Positions 51,948 through 64,000 of a stretch of 64,000 nucleotides of DNA are shown piece by piece. The DNA is from Tumebacillus avium (GTDB lineage Bacteria > Bacillota > Bacilli > Tumebacillales > Tumebacillaceae): positions 2,972,001 to 3,036,000 of the forward strand of contig NZ_CP021434.1 in NCBI RefSeq assembly GCF_002162355.1, written 5' to 3'. The stretch's first letter is position 1. Each line of letters begins with the position of its first letter. The position numbers were made by a program, and so were the translations under genes. The notes under the pieces were generated by a model. That model ran no database searches. It was not told the origin of the DNA and saw only the letters and a list, made by a program, of their open reading frames with translations.

Positions 51948-53531
51948 TTACGCTTTCGGAGCAGCCGATTTGATCGCTTCAGACACGCTCTCGAATTTGC
52001 CGAAGTTCTTGATGAAGCGGGAGGCGAGGTCTTTCGCCTGCACATCGTACGCTTCTTTGTTTTCCCAGGTGTTGCGCGGGTTGAGGACTTCGGACGGAAC
52101 GCCTTCGACAGCGGTCGGGAGCGCGAGGCCGAAGATCGGGTCGGTTTCGAACTGCGCCTTGTCGAGGCTGCCTTCGATCGCTGCGGTGACCATCGCGCGG
52201 GTGTAGGACAGCTTCATGCGGGAGCCGGTGCCGTAGCCCCCGCCGGTCCAGCCGGTGTTGACGAGGTAGACTTTCGCATCGTGCTTGGTGATCTTCTCGC
52301 CGAGCAGCTCTGCGTACACGGTCGGTGCCAGCGGCAGGAACGGTGCGCCAAAGCAGGTGGAGAAAGTCGCTTCCGGCTCGGTGACGCCGCGCTCAGTGCC
52401 GGCGAGCTTGGAAGTGTAGCCGGACAGGAAGTAGTACATCGCCTGTTCCTTGGTCAGTTTCGCGATCGGAGGAAGCACGCCGAATGCGTCTGCAGTCAGG
52501 AAGACGATCACGTTCGGATGGCCGCCGACGCTCGGGATCACTGCGCCCGGAATCGCATCGAGCGGGTACGCCGCGCGGGTGTTTTCGGTCAGTTGATCGC
52601 TGTCGTAGTCCGGCAGGCGGGACTCGCGGTCAACCACCACGTTTTCCAATACAGATCCGAACTTGATCGCGTTCCAGATCTCCGGCTCGTTCTCTTGGGT
52701 CAGTCGGATGCATTTCGCATAGCAGCCGCCTTCGAAGTTGAACACGCCGTTGTCCGACCAGCCGTGCTCGTCATCGCCGATCAGGTTGCGGTTCGGGTCG
52801 GCGGACAAGGTGGTTTTCCCGGTGCCGGAGAGGCCGAAGAACAGCGCAACGTCGCCCGACTTGCCAACGTTCGCCGAGCAGTGCATCGGCATGACGCCTT
52901 GCTGCGGCAGGAGGAAGTTCATCACGGAGAAGATCGACTTCTTCATCTCGCCTGCATAGTGCGTGCCGCCGATCAGGACGACTTTTTTCTCGAAGGAGAC
53001 GAGGATAAACGTCTCGGAGTTGGTGCCGTCAACCGCCGGATCGGCTGAGAAGCTCGGAACGGCGATCACGGTAAATTGCGACTCGTGCTTCGCCAGCTCT
53101 TCAGCGCTCGGGCGGATGAACAGCTGGTGCACAAACAGGTTCTGCCAGGAGTATTCGTTGATGATGCGGATCGGCAGGCGGTAGGTCTCGTCAGCCCCTG
53201 CAAAGCCGTCAAAAACAAACAGCTCTTCTTTGGTCTTGAGATGATTCAGGACTTTCGCGTAAAGAGCATCGAACTTTTCCTGAGAGAAAGGCTGGTTGAC
53301 CGGACCCCAGTGCACTTGGTCTTGGGAGAGCGAGTCTTGGACGATAAACTTGTCTTTCGGGGAACGCCCGGTGTATTTGCCAGTGGTTACGCTGAGTGCG
53401 CCGGTGGAGGTGGTGATGCCTTCGCCATACTTCACTGCGGTTTCCACGAGAGTAGGTACGGAAAGATTGCGATGCACGGTTGTATTGTTCAAGATCTCTT
53501 GGAGCTCAGCGGTCATCATGTTCGTTGTCAT
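51948..53531 (-). CDS. pckA: Phosphoenolpyruvate carboxykinase (ATP)
   Basis: 527 residues. The PCK_ATP signatures are present: [25 protein letters not shown] (P-loop), [18 protein letters not shown] and [17 protein letters not shown]. It converts oxaloacetate to PEP in gluconeogenesis. ATG 53531 has AAAGGAAAGG upstream at rather wide spacing. In B. subtilis pckA is repressed by CcpN; a CcpN-type box pair lies upstream here (53641-53672). Confidence 0.97.
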   Translation of the reverse strand: MTTNMMTAELQEILNNTTVHRNLSVPTLVETAVKYGEGITTSTGALSVTTGKYTGRSPKDKFIVQDSLSQDQVHWGPVNQPFSQEKFDALYAKVLNHLKTKEELFVFDGFAGADETYRLPIRIINEYSWQNLFVHQLFIRPSAEELAKHESQFTVIAVPSFSADPAVDGTNSETFILVSFEKKVVLIGGTHYAGEMKKSIFSVMNFLLPQQGVMPMHCSANVGKSGDVALFFGLSGTGKTTLSADPNRNLIGDDEHGWSDNGVFNFEGGCYAKCIRLTQENEPEIWNAIKFGSVLENVVVDRESRLPDYDSDQLTENTRAAYPLDAIPGAVIPSVGGHPNVIVFLTADAFGVLPPIAKLTKEQAMYYFLSGYTSKLAGTERGVTEPEATFSTCFGAPFLPLAPTVYAELLGEKITKHDAKVYLVNTGWTGGGYGTGSRMKLSYTRAMVTAAIEGSLDKAQFETDPIFGLALPTAVEGVPSEVLNPRNTWENKEAYDVQAKDLASRFIKNFGKFESVSEAIKSAAPKA

Positions 53532-53611
53532 GGGAAAAGTTCAGTTCCTTTCCTTTGGGGATAACTGTTATTATAATAGTAGTCAAACGTGGAAATTGGT
53601 GCAACACAATT

Positions 53612-53624
53612 TGACAATTTGTCA
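53612..53624. repeat. Palindrome TGACAATTTGTCA
   Basis: A perfect 6-bp dyad around one base in the pckA/HAD spacer. TTGACA at 53611 could be a -35 for the HAD gene. The binder is unknown. Confidence 0.35.
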
Positions 53625-53640
53625 CGGGATTTTTCTTAAT

Positions 53641-53672
53641 TAGGTCATACTATTTGCCTTCAGTATAACACA
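53641..53672 (-). promoter_or_regulatory. Candidate pckA promoter with CcpN-type boxes
   Basis: On the minus strand, TGTTATACT (extended -10; -10 at 53662-53667) lies inside TGTGTTATACT (53662-53672), a perfect match to TRTGHYATAYW. A second box, TAGGTCATACT (53641-53651, plus strand), matches 10/11 and falls at about +5 to +15. The -35 is weak. The 5' leader would be about 125 nt. A second TATAAT-like sequence (53570-53575) is an alternative -10. Confidence 0.5.
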
Positions 53673-53780
53673 ATGGATTTGGGACGTGTATCGTTTTTTT
53701 CGTGAAAATTTGGCAGGTTTATGTCCGACTGTAGTGTATCCAAGTTGAGAGGAAAAAACAAGAAGGAGGTGGCAGCAAAT

Positions 53781-54617
53781 ATGATTCGTTTGATCGCAAT
53801 CGACCTCGATGACACGCTGATCGCCCCAAACGGGCAGATCCCGCCGGCCAATTTGGCGGCCCTGCGCCGCGTTCGGGACGCCGGGGTGCAGGTGGTGATC
53901 GCCACCGCCCGCGGGTATGCGGGAGCGAAGCGGTTTTATGATCCGCTGGAGCTGACCACGCCGATGATCGTTTCGTCCGGCTCCAATGTTGTTGACGGGC
54001 AAACGGGCGCTGTGCTGCGCCGCCGCCTGCTGCCGCTCGATTTTGCGCGAAAAGTGGCCCAGTTTGCCCAAACGCACGACATCGCCTTGCGCGTGTATGT
54101 CGGGAGCGAGGTCTGGAACAATTTTGACTACGACCCGGTCAATGGCACCAACCGCACGATCGAGCGGACGGTGGAGCAACTGCCCGAGCGGCTCGTCGAT
54201 GAGCCGTATCAGATTTTTGTCAAAGGGAACCGGGAGTCGCAATTGCTGCTGGAAGCGTTTGGCGAGGCGGGGGACGGGTACTGCTGCCGTCATCATGTCT
54301 ATGGTGACGGCATCTCCGAGCTGAACATCCTGCACCCGAAAGCGACGAAGCAGGACGCTTTGGCGGAGCTTTGCGAGGCGCTGGAGGTGCCGCGTGAACA
54401 GGTGATGGCGCTCGGAGACAGCCGCAACGACCTCGGGATGATCAAATGGGCAGGGATCGGCGTGGCGATGCGCTGGTCGCCTCCTGAGGTGCAGGCTGTG
54501 GCTGATTGGGTGCTGCCGGCAGATGCCGAGCGCCTGACAGATGATGAAGATGCCGATGTGGCCGAAGCCCTCTTGCGCTTCGTGCTGTCGGCGGAAGCAC
54601 AATCGAAAAGTTCCTAA
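53781..54617 (+). CDS. Cof-type HAD phosphatase
   Basis: 278 residues from ATG 53781, 9 bp after AGAAGGAGGTGG; the frame from 53721 lacks a site. HAD motifs: IAIDLDDTLIAPNG (I), VIATARGYA (II), LHPKATKQDAL (III Lys) and LGDSRNDLGMIKWAGIGVAM (IV). The C2B cap follows motif II (residues about 85-190). It dephosphorylates sugar phosphates or FMN-type substrates; the actual substrate is unknown. Confidence 0.9.
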   Translation: MIRLIAIDLDDTLIAPNGQIPPANLAALRRVRDAGVQVVIATARGYAGAKRFYDPLELTTPMIVSSGSNVVDGQTGAVLRRRLLPLDFARKVAQFAQTHDIALRVYVGSEVWNNFDYDPVNGTNRTIERTVEQLPERLVDEPYQIFVKGNRESQLLLEAFGEAGDGYCCRHHVYGDGISELNILHPKATKQDALAELCEALEVPREQVMALGDSRNDLGMIKWAGIGVAMRWSPPEVQAVADWVLPADAERLTDDEDADVAEALLRFVLSAEAQSKSS

Positions 54618-54624
54618 AAAGATC

Positions 54625-54654
54625 GATCCGGCTCGTAATGAGTCGGATTTTTTT
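54625..54654 (+). terminator. Terminator after the HAD gene
   Basis: GATCCGGCTC, GTAAT loop, GAGTCGGAT and seven T, with one G-T pair. Confidence 0.8.
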
Positions 54655-54804
54655 ATTTGTAAAATACGTATCTAAATATTCTTGCAATAGAAAGAAAGGT
54701 TGTGATATTTTTGAGATGTGGTTTAACTTTTGCATTTAAATTAACATCTGCAATCGCGTAATTTGAACTGATGAGTCTAAAATAAAGAGAGGGAGGCTAC
54801 ATCA

Positions 54805-57800
54805 ATGCATCGAATTAACGGAATGTTAGGACAAATGGAAGCGGAGGAACTGCACAAACTGCTTGTTTTGTGGAACGACACGGCGGCGGAGTTTCCCCGG
54901 GAGCTTTGTTTGCATGAGCTGTTTGAACAACAAGCGGAGCGGACACCCGATGCGCCTGCCGTTTTGTATAAAGAGCAGATGCTGACCTATGCGGAGCTGA
55001 ACTCGCGGGCAAATGGTGCGGCGGAGCGGTTGGTGGAACTTGGCGTCGGCCCGGATGTGCTGGTCGGGATCTCGGCGCAGCGCAAGCCGGAGCTGGTTAT
55101 TGCCGTGCTTGGCGTTTTGAAAGCTGGCGGCGCTTACCTGCCGCTCGACCCGGACTATCCGCCGGAACGCCTGCTGTTCATGCTGGAAGATTCCGGCGCG
55201 CCGATTTTGCTGACGCAAGCGCATCTGTCAGAACGGTATGCCGGCACAAGTGCGCGCCTGCTGTTTTTGGAAGAGATGACGGCGGAACGGGAAGAAAATG
55301 TGACAACGGCTGTAACGGCAGCCGATCTGGCTTATGTGATCTACACGTCCGGCTCGACCGGCCGGCCGAAAGGGACGATGATCGAGCATCGCAGCATCGT
55401 CAATTTTGTCTGGGATATGAAAACGCGGCTGGAGCTGGGGCCGGGCAAACGGGTGCTGCAGGCCGCCTCGTTTAGTTTTGACGCGTCGGTGCTGGAACTG
55501 TTCACAGCGCTGACCACAGGCGCGCTGCTCTGCATGGCCGATCGGGAGGACCTGCTGCCCGGGCAGCCGCTCGTCGACCTGCTGCGGGAACTGCGCATCA
55601 CCAATCTGTTGATGCCCGCTTCTGCGCTGGCTCAGCTGCCTGAGGCAGATCTGCCCGATTTGACCACGCTTTGCAACGGCGGGGAAGCATGCTCGGCAGA
55701 ACTTGCGGCGCGGTTGTCAAAAGGGCGGAGATTTTTCAATTTTTACGGACCGACCGAAGCGACGATCGCCACTTCGGCAGAGCAATGCGACGGGTCGCGG
55801 AAACCGGCGATCGGCCGGCCGTTTCACAACGTGCGGTATTATGTGCTCGATGAGCAGCAGCAACCGGTGCCGATCGGCGAGCCGGGGGAACTGCACATCG
55901 GCGGGATCGGGCTGGCACGCGGGTATTTGAATCGTCCGGAGCTGACCGTTGAGCGTTTTTTGCCCGACCCGTTTTCGGCTGAACCGGGGGCGCGGATGTA
56001 TAAGACGGGGGACCTCGTGCGCTGGCTGCCTGAGGGGACGGTAGACTATTTGCGACGGATCGACCAGCAGGTGAAACTGCGCGGGTTGCGCATCGAATTG
56101 GGCGAGATCGAGCAGCGACTGGCGGAACATCCGCAGGTTGGCGAAGCGGTGGCGATGGTGCGCGAAGACTTGCCGGGCGACCCGCGCTTGGCGGCGTATG
56201 TTTTGCCGTTGCCGGGCGAAACGATTTCGGGACGCGAGCTGCGCGGCTTCTTGAGCACACGCCTGCCTGCCTTCATGGTGCCGGGCGCGGTGGTGGTGCT
56301 CGACCGGCTGCCTCTGACGCCAAACGGCAAACTCGACCGCCAGGCGCTGCCGGTGCCGACCTGGTCGAGGGAAGAGCTGTCCAGCGAATATGCAGCGCCG
56401 CGCGATGAGGTGGAAGCGAAGGTTGTTGCCGTGATGGCAGACGTGTTGGGCGTGGCGGAAGTTGGCGTGCAGGACCGCTTTTTGGAGCTGGGCGGGCACT
56501 CGCTGTTGGCGACCCAGGTGATCTCGCGAGTGCGGGAGCTGCTGGGGGCCGACGTGAGCGTGCGCGACCTGCTGGAAGGACAGACGGCGGAGGGGCTGGC
56601 GTTGGCGATCAGACGCCGGATGCAAGACGGTGTAAAGGCGCCGGACAAGATCGCCCCCCGCGGCTTGCTAAAAGCGCCGCTGTCGTTTGCCCAGCAGCGA
56701 TTGTGGTTTTTGCAGCAGATGGAAGGGAGCAGCGCGGCGTACAACACACCGTATGCGGTGCGGCTGACCGGCAGTCTGGACGTGGATCGTCTGATCGGGG
56801 CGCTGCACGGGGTCGTGGAGCGGCATGAGTCGCTGCGCACCGTGTTTGTAGCGGAAGACGGGTTGCCGATGCAGGTTGTGCTGCCGGAGATGAAAGCAAC
56901 TGTGCAGGTGCATGACCTGCGGGGCAGAGCGGACTGTGAAACGTATGCCCTGCAGTTGGCGGCGGACGCGGCTGCCAGGCCTTTTGATTTGGAAAAAGGG
57001 CCGCTGTTGCGCTGCGAATTGGTGCGGCTGGCAGAAGCATCGTGGCTTTTGCTGCTCAATCTGCACCATATCGTTTCGGACGGCTGGTCGATGGGCGTGC
57101 TGCTTGGCGAACTGTCAGCTTTGTATGACGGACGCCCGCTGGCAAAGCTGCCCGTGCAGGTCATCGACGCGGCGGAGTGGCAGCGCGAGCAACTGCAGGG
57201 GGAGGAGTTGCAACGGCTGCTGGCGTTTTGGAAGCAGCAGACGGCAGGCGCCCCGACCGTGCTGGAACTGCATCCGGATTACCCTCGCCCCGCCGTGCAA
57301 AGCGGGCGCGGCGCGGCCCATTTTTTCACGGTGCCGGCCGGTCTGGCGCAAGGGCTGAAGCGCGTTGGACAGCAGGAAGACGCAACGCTGTTTATGACCC
57401 TGCTGGCTGCTTATCAGACCCTGCTGCACCGGTATACGCGGCAGGACGACCTGCTGGTCGGGTCGCCGAGCGCGGGACGCACGCGGGCGGAGCTGGAAGG
57501 GCTGATCGGCTTCTTTGTGAACACGCTGGTCTGCCGGGCCGATTTTTCCGGAGAGCCGAGCTTCCGCGAACTTCTGCGGCAGGTGCGCGAACGGGCACAG
57601 GCGGCGTATGCGCACGAGGAACTGCCGTTTGAAAAGCTGGTCGACGAGCTGCAGGCGGAACGCAGTCTGAGCCATCACCCGCTGATTCAGACGATGTTTA
57701 CGCTGGAAAGCACCGCGCCGGTGCAGTCATGGCAGGCGGATGGAGTGCAGGCGGAGTACGTGCAAGTCGACAACCAAACCAGCAAATTTGACCTCGCGCT

Positions 57801-60800
57801 GCGCCTGATCGTCACGGAGGACGGGCTGCGCGGGGAGTGGGAATACAGCACCGATCTGTTTGCTGCCGAGACGGTCGGGCGGCTGACCGGGCACTTTTTG
57901 ACATTGCTGGAGGCCGTCGCGGAGCAGCCGGATGAGCAGGTGGCGCTGTTGCCGCTGTTGACCGGGGAGGAGCGCCGGATGCTGCAGGCGGAAGCGCACC
58001 GTACGCCGCTTGACGGGCCGGATCGCTGCATCCATCAGCTGATCGCGGAGCAGGCGGCGAAAACTCCCGAGGCGATCGCGCTGCGCTGTGCGGGGCGCGA
58101 GGTGACGTATCGCGAAATGGAAGCGCGGGCGAATCAGCTGGCCCGCCATTTGCAAGCGCTGGGCGTGGGGCCGGATGTGCTCGTCGGCCTCTCGATGGAG
58201 CGGTCGCCGGAGATGGTGATCGGGATGCTTGGCATCTTGAAAGCGGGCGGTGCCTATCTGCCGCTCGACCCGCAGTATCCGGGCGATCGGCTGGCCTTTA
58301 TGCTGGAAGACGCGCAGGTGCCGGTGCTGGTCACGCAGGCACATCTGCTGGACCGGTTACCGCAGCATGTTGCCCGTACGGTGTGTGTGGACCGCGACGG
58401 GCAGGAGATCGCTTTGCAGGCTGCCGGTCCGGTGCAGTCAAACGTGACGGCGGGGCATCTGGCCTATGTGATTTACACGTCCGGCTCGACCGGGAAGCCA
58501 AAAGGCGTTTTGCTGGAGCATCGCGGGCTGTGCCATCTGGTCACAGCGGTGAACGACCGCTTCGGTATTCGTCCGGGCAAACGGGTGCTGCAGTTTGCCA
58601 CGTTTAATTTTGACGCGTCGGTGTATGAGATTTTTACGACGCTGAGCGGCGGGGCGACCTTGGTGCTGGCCGACAGCGAATCGCTGCTGCCTGGGCAGAA
58701 TTTGCAAGAACTGCTGCGCGAAGCAGGAGTGAACACGGCGATGCTTCCTCCTTCCGCGCTGGCGGTGACAGACGCGGACGGTTTGCCTGAGCTGACGACG
58801 GTGATCTCCGGCGGGGAAGCCTGCACAGCGGAGCTGGCAGCCAAGTGGGCGCAAGGACGCCGTTTTCTGAACGCCTACGGGCCGACGGAAGCGACGGTCG
58901 CCTCCACGCTGGCCGAAGCGGTGGACGGAAGCGAAAAGCCGGCGATCGGGCGGGCGTTGGAGCATGTGCAGCTGTATGTGCTGGACCGCCATCTGCAGCC
59001 GGTGCCTGCCGGGGTACCGGGGGAACTGCATATCGGCGGGACGGGGCTGGCGCGGGGGTATCTGAACCGGGCGGAGTTGACTCGCGAGAAATTTATCCCG
59101 CATCCGTTCGCGGACGATCCTGCGGCGCGGCTGTACAAGACGGGCGATCTCGTGCGCGTGCGGCCGGACGGACAGCTCGATTACCTTGGCCGCATCGACG
59201 ATCAAGTGAAAATTCGCGGATTCCGCATCGAAACGGGGGAGATCGCGGCGGCGCTGCTGCAGCACCCGGCGGTGCGCGAAGCTGTCGTGGTCGTACGGGA
59301 ACCGAAGCCGGGCGACAAACGGCTGGCGGCGTATGTGGTGCCTGAGCCGGAGGTGGCGCTGACTGCAAGCGAACTTCGCGAGTTTTTGAAAGCGGGCTTG
59401 CCGGGCTATCTGGTGCCGTCCGACTTTGTCATGCTCGACAAGCTGCCGTTGACGGCGAATGGCAAGGTGGACAAAAAGGCGCTCCCGGCGCCTGATGTTG
59501 CAGCTGCGGCGGAGGAGTATGTCGCGCCGCGCGATGCTCTGGAGCGGCTGACGGCGGAGATCTGGCAAGCGGTCCTCGGGATCGGGCAAGTGGGTGTCTG
59601 CGATGATTTCTTTGCGCTGGGCGGGCATTCGCTGACCGCGACACAAGTGGTGTCGAGACTGCAAAAAGCGGTGGGGGCGGAGGTGTCGGTGCGCGACCTG
59701 TTTGCCGGACCGACGGTGGAAGAGCTGGCCGCTGTTGTGCGCGGGCGCAGTCAGCATGAGCCGGAGACGGGCATCGTGCGGCGGGAACGGCCGGATGGTG
59801 TGGCGCCGTTGTCGTTTGCCCAGCAGCGGCTGTGGTTTTTGCAGCAACTGGAGCCGGAATCGGCTTCATACAACATCGCGTTTGCGCTCCGGCTGCGCGG
59901 ACCGCTCGATCTGCTGGTGATGGAACACAGTTTGCGGGAGCTCGCCCTGCGGCAGGAAGCGCTGCGCACCTCGTTTGCCGAGCAGGACGGGATGCCGGTG
60001 CAGGTGATCGCAACTGTGGCCGATGTGTCGCTCGTCGTGCAGGAGGTGCCGGAAGCGGCGGTCGGGCAGTCGATGCGCGACGAGGCGCAAAAGCCGTTTG
60101 ACTTGACGGCCGGGCCCTTGTTGCGGGCAACGGTACTGCGGGTGGCGGAGCAGGAACACGTGCTGCTGCTCACGATGCACCACATCATTTCCGACGGCTG
60201 GTCGATGGGCATTTTCCTGCGCGAACTGACGGAGATTTACCGCGCGCGGGAGCTCGGTGAGGAGCCGCAGCTTGCCGAACTGCCGGTGCAGTATGCCGAT
60301 TATGCGCAGTGGCAGCTCCAGCATCTGCAAGGAGAGAAGATGGAGGGGCTCACTTCTTATTGGAAACAAAAATTGGATGGAGCGCCGACCCTGCTTGAAC
60401 TGCCTGCCGACCGTCCGCGCCCGGCGGTGCAAAGCCATGCCGGGGCGTATCTTCCGCTGGAGTTGCCCAAATCGTTGTCGGAGCGGCTGAAAGCACTGTG
60501 CCAAGGGGAGGATGTGACCTTGTTTGCCGCGCTGCTGGCGGCGTATCAGGCGTTCTTGTACCGCATGACGCGGCAGGAGGATCTGCTGGTCGGGTTTCCG
60601 GCGGCAGGGCGCAACCGGGCGGAGACGGAAGGGCTGATCGGATTTTTTGTGAACACACTGGTCAGTCGGGCGGTCTGCGCTCAGGAGATGACGTTCCGCG
60701 AGCTGCTCGCACAGGTGCGCGAAGGCGTGATCGAAGCGTATGCGCAAGAGGAGATGCCGTTTGAAAAGCTGATCGAAGAGCTGAACGTGCCGCGCAGCCT

Positions 60801-63800
60801 TAGTCACAACCCGCTGATTCAGACGATGTTCCTGCTGGAGCGGGAGCCGATGCATACGCAGTGGCACTTGCCGCATCTCGAAGCGGAAATGGGCGAGACG
60901 GACAGCGGCACGACGATGTTTGATCTGACCTTGCACCTGACCGACACAGAGGGAGGTCTGGCCGGGGGCTGGCAGTACAGCACAGATCTGTTCGACGCCG
61001 CGACGATCAAGCGGATGAGCGGCCACCTGGTGACGATGCTGCAGGCCATCACCGCCGATCCGGGGCAAAAGCTGGCCGACCTGCCTCTGCTCACGGCAGC
61101 GGAAGAGCACAGCCTGCTGGTGGCGTGGAATCAAACAACAACCGTTCCGGCTGCGCAGTTGTGCGTGCACGAACGCTTTGAACAGCAAGCCGCACAGCAT
61201 CCGGACCAGACGGCGGTGGTCTGCCAAACGGCAGCGTACACCTACGGTGAACTGAATGCGCGCGCCAATCAAGTGGCGCATCGACTGTGCAAGCTCGGTG
61301 TGGGCGCTGAGACGCTGGTCGGCGTGTGCATGACGCGCACGGCGGAACTTCCGGCTGCAATGCTTGGCATTCTAAAAGCGGGCGGGGCGTATGTGCCGCT
61401 CGACCCGGAGTATCCGGCCGACCGCATCGCGCTGATGTTGGAAGATGCGGGCGTATCGGTGCTCTTGACCGAAAGAGAGCTGCTGGCCACCCTGCCGGAA
61501 CAGGGGGCAGCCGTGTTGTTGATGGAGGATACGTTCGAGGAGCCTGCCGAAAACCTGTCCGCCTGCACAACATCGGCCAACCTCGCGTATGTGATCTACA
61601 CCTCCGGCTCCACGGGCCGCCCGAAAGGCGTGGCGGTGGAGCACAGGAGCGTCAATGCGCTGATCGAATGGTCGCACGGATATTATGCGGCAGATGAATT
61701 GGCGGCGGTGCTCGCTTCCACGTCGATCTGCTTCGACCTGTCCGTTTGGGAGTTTTTCGTCACTTTGTCGCTCGGAGGGAAACTGGTGATCGCAGACAAC
61801 GCGCTTGCGCTGCCACACCTGCCAAACGCAAACGAGATCACGCTGATCAACACCGTGCCATCAGCGATCAATGAGCTGTTGCGCCAAGACGCGATCCCGG
61901 CTTCCGTGCGCGTGGTCAACCTGTGCGGGGAACCGTTGAAAGGGCAGATCGTCGACCGCCTCTACGCTTTGGGCACCGTGGAAAAGGTGATCAACCTGTA
62001 CGGTCCGACCGAAGACACGGTGTACTCGACATGGTCACTGACACAGGCCAAGCAGCCGGTTACGATCGGCCGTGCAATCGCGGGGACGCAACACTTTGTA
62101 CTGGACGGACAGATGCGTCCGGTGCCAATCGGCGTGGCCGGTGAACTGTATCTGGGCGGGGCCGGCTTGGCGCGGGGGTATCTGCACCGACCGGATTTGA
62201 CGGAGGAGCGTTTTCCGGCGAGTCCGTTTGCCGTGGGGGAGCGTCTGTACCGGACGGGCGACTTGGTGCGCTGGCTGGCGGACGGCACGCTCGACTATCT
62301 GGGCCGTCTCGACCACCAGGTGAAAATTCGCGGGTATCGCATCGAGATCGGGGAGGTGGAAGAGACGCTGCTGCGGCACGAGGCGGTGCTGGAGACGGTG
62401 GTGATCGCCGGAGATGACCGTGCGGGCAGTAAACGCCTCATCGCGTATGCCGCGCTGGCTAAAGAAGCGGCGGCTGGCGACCTGCGCGCCTTTTTGAAAG
62501 AGAGCCTGCCCGACTACATGGTGCCGTCTCTGTTTGTGCTGCTCGAAGAACTGCCGCACACGCCAAACGGCAAGATCGACCGCAAGCGGCTGCCCGAGCC
62601 GGATTTTGCCCTCATGCGAGCGGAAGAAGGGCATGTCGACCCGCGAAATGAGGCGGAAGCGGCACTGGCTGCTCTGTTTGCGGAAGTGCTGGGCTTGGAA
62701 CGGGCTGGCGTGCACGACAACTTCTTCGACTGCGGCGGGCACTCGCTTTTGGCTACGCAGCTCATCTCCCGAATCCGGGCGCTGCTCGATGTGGAACTGC
62801 CGCTGCGGATCTGCTTTGAAGCTCCGACGGTTGCGGAGCTGGCCGAGCATCTGGCCGGAGCTGTGCACAGCAGGCAAGAGGCGATCCCCAGAGCTTCGCG
62901 TGAAGGCAGCCGGCCGCTTTCGTTCACCCAGCAGAGATTGTGGTTTATGCACCGTCTGCAGCCGAACAATCCGATGTACAACCTGCCGACCCTGCTGCGG
63001 CTGCGCGGCGACTTGCAGTTGCAAGCGCTGGAAGCGGCGCTTGGTGAGATCGTCTGCCGCCACGAAACGCTGCGCACGGTGTTTGTCGGGCAAGAGGACG
63101 GCGTTGTGCAGGTCATCGGCGAGCCGAAGCCGCAGCGTGTCACCTTGCTCGACCTGACCCGGCTGCCGGAAACGGAGCGCGAAGCGGAAGCGCAGCGCAT
63201 CTTGCAGGAAGAGATCCATCGCCCGTTCGAACTGAGCAAAGGCCCGTTGTTCCGCGTGCTGCTGGTGCGGATGCGGGACGACGAACATCTGCTGCTGTTG
63301 CTGTTGCACCACATCATCTCGGACGGCTGGTCGAACGGCGTTTTGCTCCAAGAGCTGGCGGCGCTGTATGAGCAGCACACGGGCGGACGTGAAGCGGCGC
63401 TGCCTGCGTTGCCTGTCCAATACGCCGACTATGCCGTCTGGCAACGGGAGTGGCTGCAAGGCGAAGCGCTGGACGGCCAGATCAGCTACTGGCAGCAGCA
63501 GCTCAGCGGAGAACTCCCGGTGCTTACCCTGCCGACCGACCGTCCCCGTCCGGCCGAGTTCAGCTATCGCGGCGCATATGAGCCGTTCCACCTGCCCGAG
63601 GAGCTGACGGCGGACCTGAACTCGCTGTCCAAGCAGGAAGGCGTGACGCTGTTCATGACGCTGTTGGCGGCATTCAACACCTTGCTGCACCGCTACGCCG
63701 GGCAGGACGATATCATCGTCGGTTCGCCGATCGCCGGACGCAGCCGCACGGAGATCGAGCCGTTGATCGGTTTCTTCGTCAACATGCTTCCCTTGCGCAC

Positions 63801-64000
63801 CGACCTGTCCGGCGCGCCGACGTTCCGGGAGCTGCTGCAGCGGGTGCGCGCCGTGACGCTTGGGGCGTATGCGCATCAGGATGTGCCGTTTGAACAGTTG
63901 GTCGATGTGCTGAAGCCGGAGCGCGACCTGTCTCGCACGCCGCTGTTCCAAGCCTGTCTGATCCTGCAAAACCTGCCTGAGCAGGTGTGGAGCCTGCCCG
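54805..64000 (+). CDS. Non-ribosomal peptide synthetase, A-T-C-A-T-C-A-T-C..., truncated by window end
   Basis: The frame is open from ATG 54805 (behind GAGGGAGG) to the last base, 3065 residues so far. A1 about 20-510 ([14 protein letters not shown] at 177, [24 protein letters not shown]); T1 LGGHS, Ser566. C1 about 625-1060 (HHIVSDG, 754-760). A2 about 1080-1560; T2 Ser1609. C2 about 1665-2100 (HHIISDG, 1792). A3 about 2110-2590; T3 Ser2647. C3 from about 2704 (HHIISDG, 2835), cut before its end. It begins with A, so this looks like the initiation enzyme; no epimerisation or methylation domain is seen. By-eye specificity positions: A1 D-A-L-L-C-G-F-I-A, A2 D-A-Y-M-I-G-A-V-A, A3 D-L-W-N-N-C-L-V-Y. 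A3 resembles the Ala/Gly code type; A1 and A2 are unassigned. The A1 A8 motif reads YLRRIDQQ instead of YLGRIDDQ. Confidence 0.93.
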   Translation, partial: MHRINGMLGQMEAEELHKLLVLWNDTAAEFPRELCLHELFEQQAERTPDAPAVLYKEQMLTYAELNSRANGAAERLVELGVGPDVLVGISAQRKPELVIAVLGVLKAGGAYLPLDPDYPPERLLFMLEDSGAPILLTQAHLSERYAGTSARLLFLEEMTAEREENVTTAVTAADLAYVIYTSGSTGRPKGTMIEHRSIVNFVWDMKTRLELGPGKRVLQAASFSFDASVLELFTALTTGALLCMADREDLLPGQPLVDLLRELRITNLLMPASALAQLPEADLPDLTTLCNGGEACSAELAARLSKGRRFFNFYGPTEATIATSAEQCDGSRKPAIGRPFHNVRYYVLDEQQQPVPIGEPGELHIGGIGLARGYLNRPELTVERFLPDPFSAEPGARMYKTGDLVRWLPEGTVDYLRRIDQQVKLRGLRIELGEIEQRLAEHPQVGEAVAMVREDLPGDPRLAAYVLPLPGETISGRELRGFLSTRLPAFMVPGAVVVLDRLPLTPNGKLDRQALPVPTWSREELSSEYAAPRDEVEAKVVAVMADVLGVAEVGVQDRFLELGGHSLLATQVISRVRELLGADVSVRDLLEGQTAEGLALAIRRRMQDGVKAPDKIAPRGLLKAPLSFAQQRLWFLQQMEGSSAAYNTPYAVRLTGSLDVDRLIGALHGVVERHESLRTVFVAEDGLPMQVVLPEMKATVQVHDLRGRADCETYALQLAADAAARPFDLEKGPLLRCELVRLAEASWLLLLNLHHIVSDGWSMGVLLGELSALYDGRPLAKLPVQVIDAAEWQREQLQGEELQRLLAFWKQQTAGAPTVLELHPDYPRPAVQSGRGAAHFFTVPAGLAQGLKRVGQQEDATLFMTLLAAYQTLLHRYTRQDDLLVGSPSAGRTRAELEGLIGFFVNTLVCRADFSGEPSFRELLRQVRERAQAAYAHEELPFEKLVDELQAERSLSHHPLIQTMFTLESTAPVQSWQADGVQAEYVQVDNQTSKFDLALRLIVTEDGLRGEWEYSTDLFAAETVGRLTGHFLTLLEAVAEQPDEQVALLPLLTGEERRMLQAEAHRTPLDGPDRCIHQLIAEQAAKTPEAIALRCAGREVTYREMEARANQLARHLQALGVGPDVLVGLSMERSPEMVIGMLGILKAGGAYLPLDPQYPGDRLAFMLEDAQVPVLVTQAHLLDRLPQHVARTVCVDRDGQEIALQAAGPVQSNVTAGHLAYVIYTSGSTGKPKGVLLEHRGLCHLVTAVNDRFGIRPGKRVLQFATFNFDASVYEIFTTLSGGATLVLADSESLLPGQNLQELLREAGVNTAMLPPSALAVTDADGLPELTTVISGGEACTAELAAKWAQGRRFLNAYGPTEATVASTLAEAVDGSEKPAIGRALEHVQLYVLDRHLQPVPAGVPGELHIGGTGLARGYLNRAELTREKFIPHPFADDPAARLYKTGDLVRVRPDGQLDYLGRIDDQVKIRGFRIETGEIAAALLQHPAVREAVVVVREPKPGDKRLAAYVVPEPEVALTASELREFLKAGLPGYLVPSDFVMLDKLPLTANGKVDKKALPAPDVAAAAEEYVAPRDALERLTAEIWQAVLGIGQVGVCDDFFALGGHSLTATQVVSRLQKAVGAEVSVRDLFAGPTVEELAAVVRGRSQHEPETGIVRRERPDGVAPLSFAQQRLWFLQQLEPESASYNIAFALRLRGPLDLLVMEHSLRELALRQEALRTSFAEQDGMPVQVIATVADVSLVVQEVPEAAVGQSMRDEAQKPFDLTAGPLLRATVLRVAEQEHVLLLTMHHIISDGWSMGIFLRELTEIYRARELGEEPQLAELPVQYADYAQWQLQHLQGEKMEGLTSYWKQKLDGAPTLLELPADRPRPAVQSHAGAYLPLELPKSLSERLKALCQGEDVTLFAALLAAYQAFLYRMTRQEDLLVGFPAAGRNRAETEGLIGFFVNTLVSRAVCAQEMTFRELLAQVREGVIEAYAQEEMPFEKLIEELNVPRSLSHNPLIQTMFLLEREPMHTQWHLPHLEAEMGETDSGTTMFDLTLHLTDTEGGLAGGWQYSTDLFDAATIKRMSGHLVTMLQAITADPGQKLADLPLLTAAEEHSLLVAWNQTTTVPAAQLCVHERFEQQAAQHPDQTAVVCQTAAYTYGELNARANQVAHRLCKLGVGAETLVGVCMTRTAELPAAMLGILKAGGAYVPLDPEYPADRIALMLEDAGVSVLLTERELLATLPEQGAAVLLMEDTFEEPAENLSACTTSANLAYVIYTSGSTGRPKGVAVEHRSVNALIEWSHGYYAADELAAVLASTSICFDLSVWEFFVTLSLGGKLVIADNALALPHLPNANEITLINTVPSAINELLRQDAIPASVRVVNLCGEPLKGQIVDRLYALGTVEKVINLYGPTEDTVYSTWSLTQAKQPVTIGRAIAGTQHFVLDGQMRPVPIGVAGELYLGGAGLARGYLHRPDLTEERFPASPFAVGERLYRTGDLVRWLADGTLDYLGRLDHQVKIRGYRIEIGEVEETLLRHEAVLETVVIAGDDRAGSKRLIAYAALAKEAAAGDLRAFLKESLPDYMVPSLFVLLEELPHTPNGKIDRKRLPEPDFALMRAEEGHVDPRNEAEAALAALFAEVLGLERAGVHDNFFDCGGHSLLATQLISRIRALLDVELPLRICFEAPTVAELAEHLAGAVHSRQEAIPRASREGSRPLSFTQQRLWFMHRLQPNNPMYNLPTLLRLRGDLQLQALEAALGEIVCRHETLRTVFVGQEDGVVQVIGEPKPQRVTLLDLTRLPETEREAEAQRILQEEIHRPFELSKGPLFRVLLVRMRDDEHLLLLLLHHIISDGWSNGVLLQELAALYEQHTGGREAALPALPVQYADYAVWQREWLQGEALDGQISYWQQQLSGELPVLTLPTDRPRPAEFSYRGAYEPFHLPEELTADLNSLSKQEGVTLFMTLLAAFNTLLHRYAGQDDIIVGSPIAGRSRTEIEPLIGFFVNMLPLRTDLSGAPTFRELLQRVRAVTLGAYAHQDVPFEQLVDVLKPERDLSRTPLFQACLILQNLPEQVWSLP

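Noticed and set aside
55717..63969. Series of minus-strand frames up to 644 residues
   Set aside because: All are shadows of the NRPS, whose own frame has no stop in the window and shows every core motif.
54805..64000. CRISPR-like or tandem-repeat origin for the repeated NRPS words
   Set aside because: The recurring sequences are A, T and C domain core motifs at module spacing. No CRISPR array, tRNA or rRNA gene, insertion sequence or prophage was seen in the window.

Overview
This 64 kb window is a chromosomal segment of a fairly GC-rich, spore-forming Firmicute. The housekeeping order pgpH-ybeY-dgkA-cdd-era-yqzL-recO, then ccpN-ppsR, dnaG-sigA and trmK-yqfO, is the conserved Bacillus-type order, but codon choice is GC-rich and the RNase P RNA has the ancestral type A architecture rather than the B. 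subtilis type B. With tandem immune-inhibitor-A proteases, a giant multicopper oxidase and an NRPS, this suggests the Alicyclobacillaceae (Tumebacillus-like). The genus is inference, not read directly.

Layout. 1-5216: c-di-AMP phosphodiesterase, rRNA maturation, undecaprenol kinase, cytidine deaminase, Era and RecO. 5367-11656: accessory block with a Cys/His-rich protein convergent to a minus-strand operon encoding two small Sm-like proteins, a 1225-residue multicopper oxidase and a tandem Sm-like protein; this matches the mnxE-mnxF-mnxG manganese oxidase module plus an extra gene. 11703-13004: lgt and a half-size EamA transporter. 13189-16102: CcpN repressor, PPDK regulatory protein and a half-length PPDK, preceded by an array of CcpN-type boxes. 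16501-19556: dnaG-sigA behind a sigma-H-type promoter. 19640-28980: acyl-CoA dehydrogenase, HAD phosphatase, two LysR regulators each beside a transporter, trmK-yqfO. 29051-29454: rnpB. 29579-34996: hemolysin III family protein, lipoprotein, AdaA, GGCT-like protein, AsnB, DJ-1/PfpI and IsdG-like monooxygenase.

35039-39874: two tandem M6 secreted metalloproteases sharing an upstream element. 40089-44555: UbiD-type decarboxylase, small proteins, and YuaF-FloT behind a near-perfect sigma-W promoter. 44680-50825: envelope-type operon (GT2, SagB-type oxidoreductase, GT-C-like membrane protein), O-methyltransferase, HAD phosphatase, DUF3892. 50916-51910: decayed RHS/YD-repeat toxin with an intact candidate immunity gene. 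51948-53531: pckA, with CcpN-type boxes over its likely promoter. 54805-64000: NRPS running off the window end, A-T-C-A-T-C-A-T-C.

Genes that appear to work together: CcpN with PpsR/PPDK and pckA (control of the pyruvate/PEP/oxaloacetate node); the Sm-like proteins with the giant oxidase (probable spore-surface metal oxidase); YuaF with FloT (membrane microdomains); and the toxin relic with its neighbour. Coordinates, starts and motifs were read by eye; family assignments come from recognised motifs and gene order, not database searches.
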